Shown: positions 40,521 to 42,379 of the stretch, piece by piece
Numbering within the stretch: the first letter of the stretch is position 1
Layout: the number at the start of each line of letters is the position of its first letter
Assembly: GCF_017996735.1 (NCBI RefSeq)
Contig: NZ_JAGOGJ010000053.1
Span: forward strand, 1 to 42,379
Origin: Niveispirillum sp.
Lineage (GTDB): Bacteria > Pseudomonadota > Alphaproteobacteria > Azospirillales > Azospirillaceae
DNA length: 42,379 nucleotides
Direction of reading: 5' to 3'
Made by a program: the position numbers and the translations under genes
The notes under the pieces: generated by a model
Databases searched by the model: none
Told to the model about the DNA's origin: nothing
Seen by the model: only the letters and a program-made list of their open reading frames with translations

Positions 40521-41240
40521 TCACTCCCTTTCGCGATTGAAGCTCATCGAATAGACGAAGCGGTCGGCGGGATGCGCACTTTCGCTGGCCAGGAACAGGG
40601 CGCCCCTGGCGTCGTGATAGGTGCGGCGGGTGCGCAGGGCGGCGGCCCCCGGTTCACTGCCCAGCAGGGCCGCCAAACGGCTGTCCAGCACCATGGCGCT
40701 GATCTGTTGATCGATGCGGCTTGCCACCATACCGAACCGGGCCTCCACGGCGTCGGCAATGGTGGGGCTTTCCTCGATCTCCCCCTGCAGGGGCGCACAA
40801 TCGGCGCGGATCAGGACACGGGTCAGGCCCACCACCTTGGCACCCTCGCGGCGCAGCCCGCGCAATTCGCGCCAGTCGCCGGGGTCCAGGCCCAGATCAC
40901 GGGCCATGCCGTCGGCCGGCGCCGGCCCATAGGCCAGGATGGTCAGGCGGGCTGACCGCGCATATTGCAGCAGATCCTGAAACCCGCCCAGTGGCTGGAC
41001 AAACAAGGCCGGCTCCGTCGCCGCCGCCACCATGGTTCCCGCCCGCCGCTTGCGCGTGACCAGCCCGGCGTCGGTCAACAGGCGCAAGGCGTCACGCGCC
41101 GTGTGGCGGGAAATGCCGTGGCGAGCGCACAGTTCCTGCTCGGTCGGCAGCAGGTCGCCGACCTTGTAGGTGCCATCGGTGATGGCGGCCCGCAGCAACT
41201 GGGCGATCTGCTGGTAACGGGGGACGGTCGCGATGGCCAA
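40521..41240 (-). CDS. GntR/HutC-family regulator, candidate binder of TGTCCGGACA
   Basis: 239 aa. N-terminal winged helix (YQQIAQLLRAAITDGTYKVGDLLPTEQELCARHGISRHTARDALRLL) and UTRA domain (about 90-235, ending FVYSMSFNRERE). The start is a TTG at 41240 with AAGGA about 9 nt upstream; no ATG gives a reasonable N-terminus. It is divergent from the MmgE/PrpD gene, and the TGTCCGGACA palindrome lies between them. That makes it the best candidate for control of the three such sites in the window, and probably of itself. The effector is unknown. Confidence 0.88.
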   Translation of the reverse strand: MAIATVPRYQQIAQLLRAAITDGTYKVGDLLPTEQELCARHGISRHTARDALRLLTDAGLVTRKRRAGTMVAAATEPALFVQPLGGFQDLLQYARSARLTILAYGPAPADGMARDLGLDPGDWRELRGLRREGAKVVGLTRVLIRADCAPLQGEIEESPTIADAVEARFGMVASRIDQQISAMVLDSRLAALLGSEPGAAALRTRRTYHDARGALFLASESAHPADRFVYSMSFNRERE

Positions 41241-41403
41241 TCTGCGCTTTCCTTGTCGTCGGACGGGGGGATGAAAGCCCCGTCGGCACGGCTTCGTCAA
41301 CCGTGCCGGGGCCCCATGTCTCCACCTGTCGGACGCGCGAGATGAAATCCGTCCCGCCGAGCCATCGCATGGCTGTTTGATGGGGGGAAGCATGGTACGG
41401 ATT

Positions 41404-41417
41404 TTTGTCCGGACAAA
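41404..41417. promoter_or_regulatory. TGTCCGGACA operator, copy 3
   Basis: Perfect 14 bp palindrome TTTGTCCGGACAAA, 10 nt upstream of the MmgE/PrpD start and 163 nt upstream of the divergent GntR start. Binding here would block MmgE/PrpD transcription or translation initiation directly. Confidence 0.68.
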
Positions 41418-41427
41418 TGGGGTCGTA

Positions 41428-42379
41428 ATGACGCTGATCGCCCACTTCGCCGACCATCTTTCCCGCCCCGTTCCCACCGCGATGCGGAAACGGGCGGCGC
41501 TGCATCTGCTGGATTGGGCGGGCTGCGCCGTGATCGGCGCCACCACACCGGTGGCCGACGCCCTGGCCGCCGTCTTCCTGGATGGTGCGGACGGTCCCTG
41601 CGCCGTGATCGGGCGTGATGGCGGGGCGGGACCGGAAGCGGCGGCCCGCTATAACGGGGCGCTGGGCAACATCTATGAGATGGATGACGTGGACAAGCGG
41701 GCCCGGCTGCATCCCGGCCCGGTGGTCATTCCGGCTGCCCTGGCGCTGGCCCAGTCCCTGAACGCCGATGCCGACACCCTGCTGGACGCCATCGTGCGCG
41801 GATATGAGGCGGTGATCCGCCTGGGCCGCGCGCTGGGCGACGGGCATTACCGGGTCTGGCATTCCACGGCCAGCGCCGGCACGGTGGGGGCGGCGGCGGC
41901 CTGCGCCAGCCTGCTGGGCCTGGACCGGGACCGTCTGGCCCAGGCCATGGCGCTGGCCGTCACACGCACGGGCGGGCTGTGGGAGACGCGCAACGACCCG
42001 ACGTCGAACGCCAAGCAGATCCACAACGCCCAGGCGGCCGGCGACGGGCTGCTGGCCGCGCGCATGGCCGCCGCCGGACTGCGCGGCCCGGCCCGAATCC
42101 TGGAAGGGACTGAAGGGCTGTTCGCGGCCACGGCCCCCGGCGCCACCCCCGCCGACCTTCTTACCGGGATCAGCCCGGCCGGATGGTGCATCGCCGATGT
42201 CAGCCTGAAACCCTGGCCCGCCTGCCGCCATGCCCATCCGGTGATCGACGCGGCCCTGGCCCTGCTGTCCAAGATGGGGCGTGACCGGCTGGACCTGCGA
42301 GAGGTGCGAAGCATCGCCATCCAGACCTATGGCGATGCCTTGCGCTTCTGTGACCGGCCGGACCCGCTCAGCGTGATCG
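41428..42379 (+). CDS. MmgE/PrpD-family protein (3' end outside window)
   Basis: First 317 residues of a protein of the 2-methylcitrate dehydratase/immune-responsive-gene-1 superfamily; the rest lies beyond the window. Family marks: LLDWAGCAVIGA (29-40), YNGALGNIYEMDDVDK (79-94), HPGPVVIPAALALA, WHSTASAGTVGAAAACASLLGLD and KPWPACRHAHP. Members dehydrate 2-methylcitrate, decarboxylate cis-aconitate to itaconate, or have unknown roles. A PrpD-type gene also occurs in the itaconate gene cluster of Pseudomonas aeruginosa. Sharing an operator with the CitE operon suggests a related role here. Confidence 0.9.
   Translation, partial: MTLIAHFADHLSRPVPTAMRKRAALHLLDWAGCAVIGATTPVADALAAVFLDGADGPCAVIGRDGGAGPEAAARYNGALGNIYEMDDVDKRARLHPGPVVIPAALALAQSLNADADTLLDAIVRGYEAVIRLGRALGDGHYRVWHSTASAGTVGAAAACASLLGLDRDRLAQAMALAVTRTGGLWETRNDPTSNAKQIHNAQAAGDGLLAARMAAAGLRGPARILEGTEGLFAATAPGATPADLLTGISPAGWCIADVSLKPWPACRHAHPVIDAALALLSKMGRDRLDLREVRSIAIQTYGDALRFCDRPDPLSVI

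Overview
The window is 42.4 kb of GC-rich, densely packed DNA. Two SusC-unlike, Sphingomonad/Caulobacter-type TonB-dependent receptors, many SDR, MFS, CaiB and LysR/IclR/GntR genes, and the dispersed palindrome built on CCCCGCGAAAGCGGGG point to an alphaproteobacterium (Sphingomonadales, Caulobacterales or an Azospirillaceae relative such as Niveispirillum). The genus cannot be fixed from the sequence alone. There are no rRNA or tRNA genes, no CRISPR array and no transposase. Almost everything is catabolic, so the stretch reads as a peripheral degradation island.

Layout. 1-2216: a TonB receptor running off the left edge. 2557-7532: a secreted DUF3089 hydrolase, then an aldehyde dehydrogenase and FAD monooxygenase pair divergent from an MhpR-like IclR regulator. 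7547-7746: a 200 bp nested palindrome. 7763-11480: a YciI-like protein and an MDR reductase, divergent from a RedY/HapK-like protein, an SDR and a PuuE-type deacetylase-fold hydrolase. 11605-17681: a secreted esterase, then a CoA-thioester operon (CitE-type lyase, MaoC hydratase, acyl-CoA dehydrogenase, two CaiB transferases). 17678-19848: a double alpha/beta-hydrolase-fold protein without serine nucleophiles and a six-helix membrane protein. 20153-22616: a three-gene module (methyltransferase, small helical protein, VOC protein). 22628-23590: a ParS/RES toxin-antitoxin operon with its operator. 23600-27794: LeuC-like, LeuD-like, CaiB and HMG-CoA-lyase-like genes. 27967-34809: one long operon, MFS transporter, VOC, methyltransferase, small helical protein, bicupin, TonB receptor, divergent from a GcvA-type LysR. 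36093-38676: an isochorismatase-fold amidase with two deacetylase-fold hydrolases. 38756-42379: a GntR regulator, a crotonase lacking both catalytic glutamates, a second GntR regulator and an MmgE/PrpD gene cut by the right edge.

Two operator families tie distant operons together. A 22 bp palindrome (9-4-9; half site close to AWTGRTATA) lies 23-47 nt upstream of the MDR/RedY divergon, the LeuCD-CaiB-lyase operon and the amidase-deacetylase operon. A TGTCCGGACA palindrome lies in front of the CitE operon, between the membrane protein and the first methyltransferase module, and between the second GntR gene and MmgE/PrpD. This suggests two regulons: one plausibly opening a cyclic imide or lactam and hydrating the resulting dicarboxylate, and the other resembling itaconate/citramalyl-CoA catabolism. 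Both would end in lyases giving acetyl-CoA or propionyl-CoA plus pyruvate. These pathway assignments are inference.

The most novel feature is the methyltransferase / small helical protein / VOC triad. It occurs twice as divergent paralogues in different gene orders, once embedded between an inner-membrane transporter and an outer-membrane receptor. I know of no described function for it.
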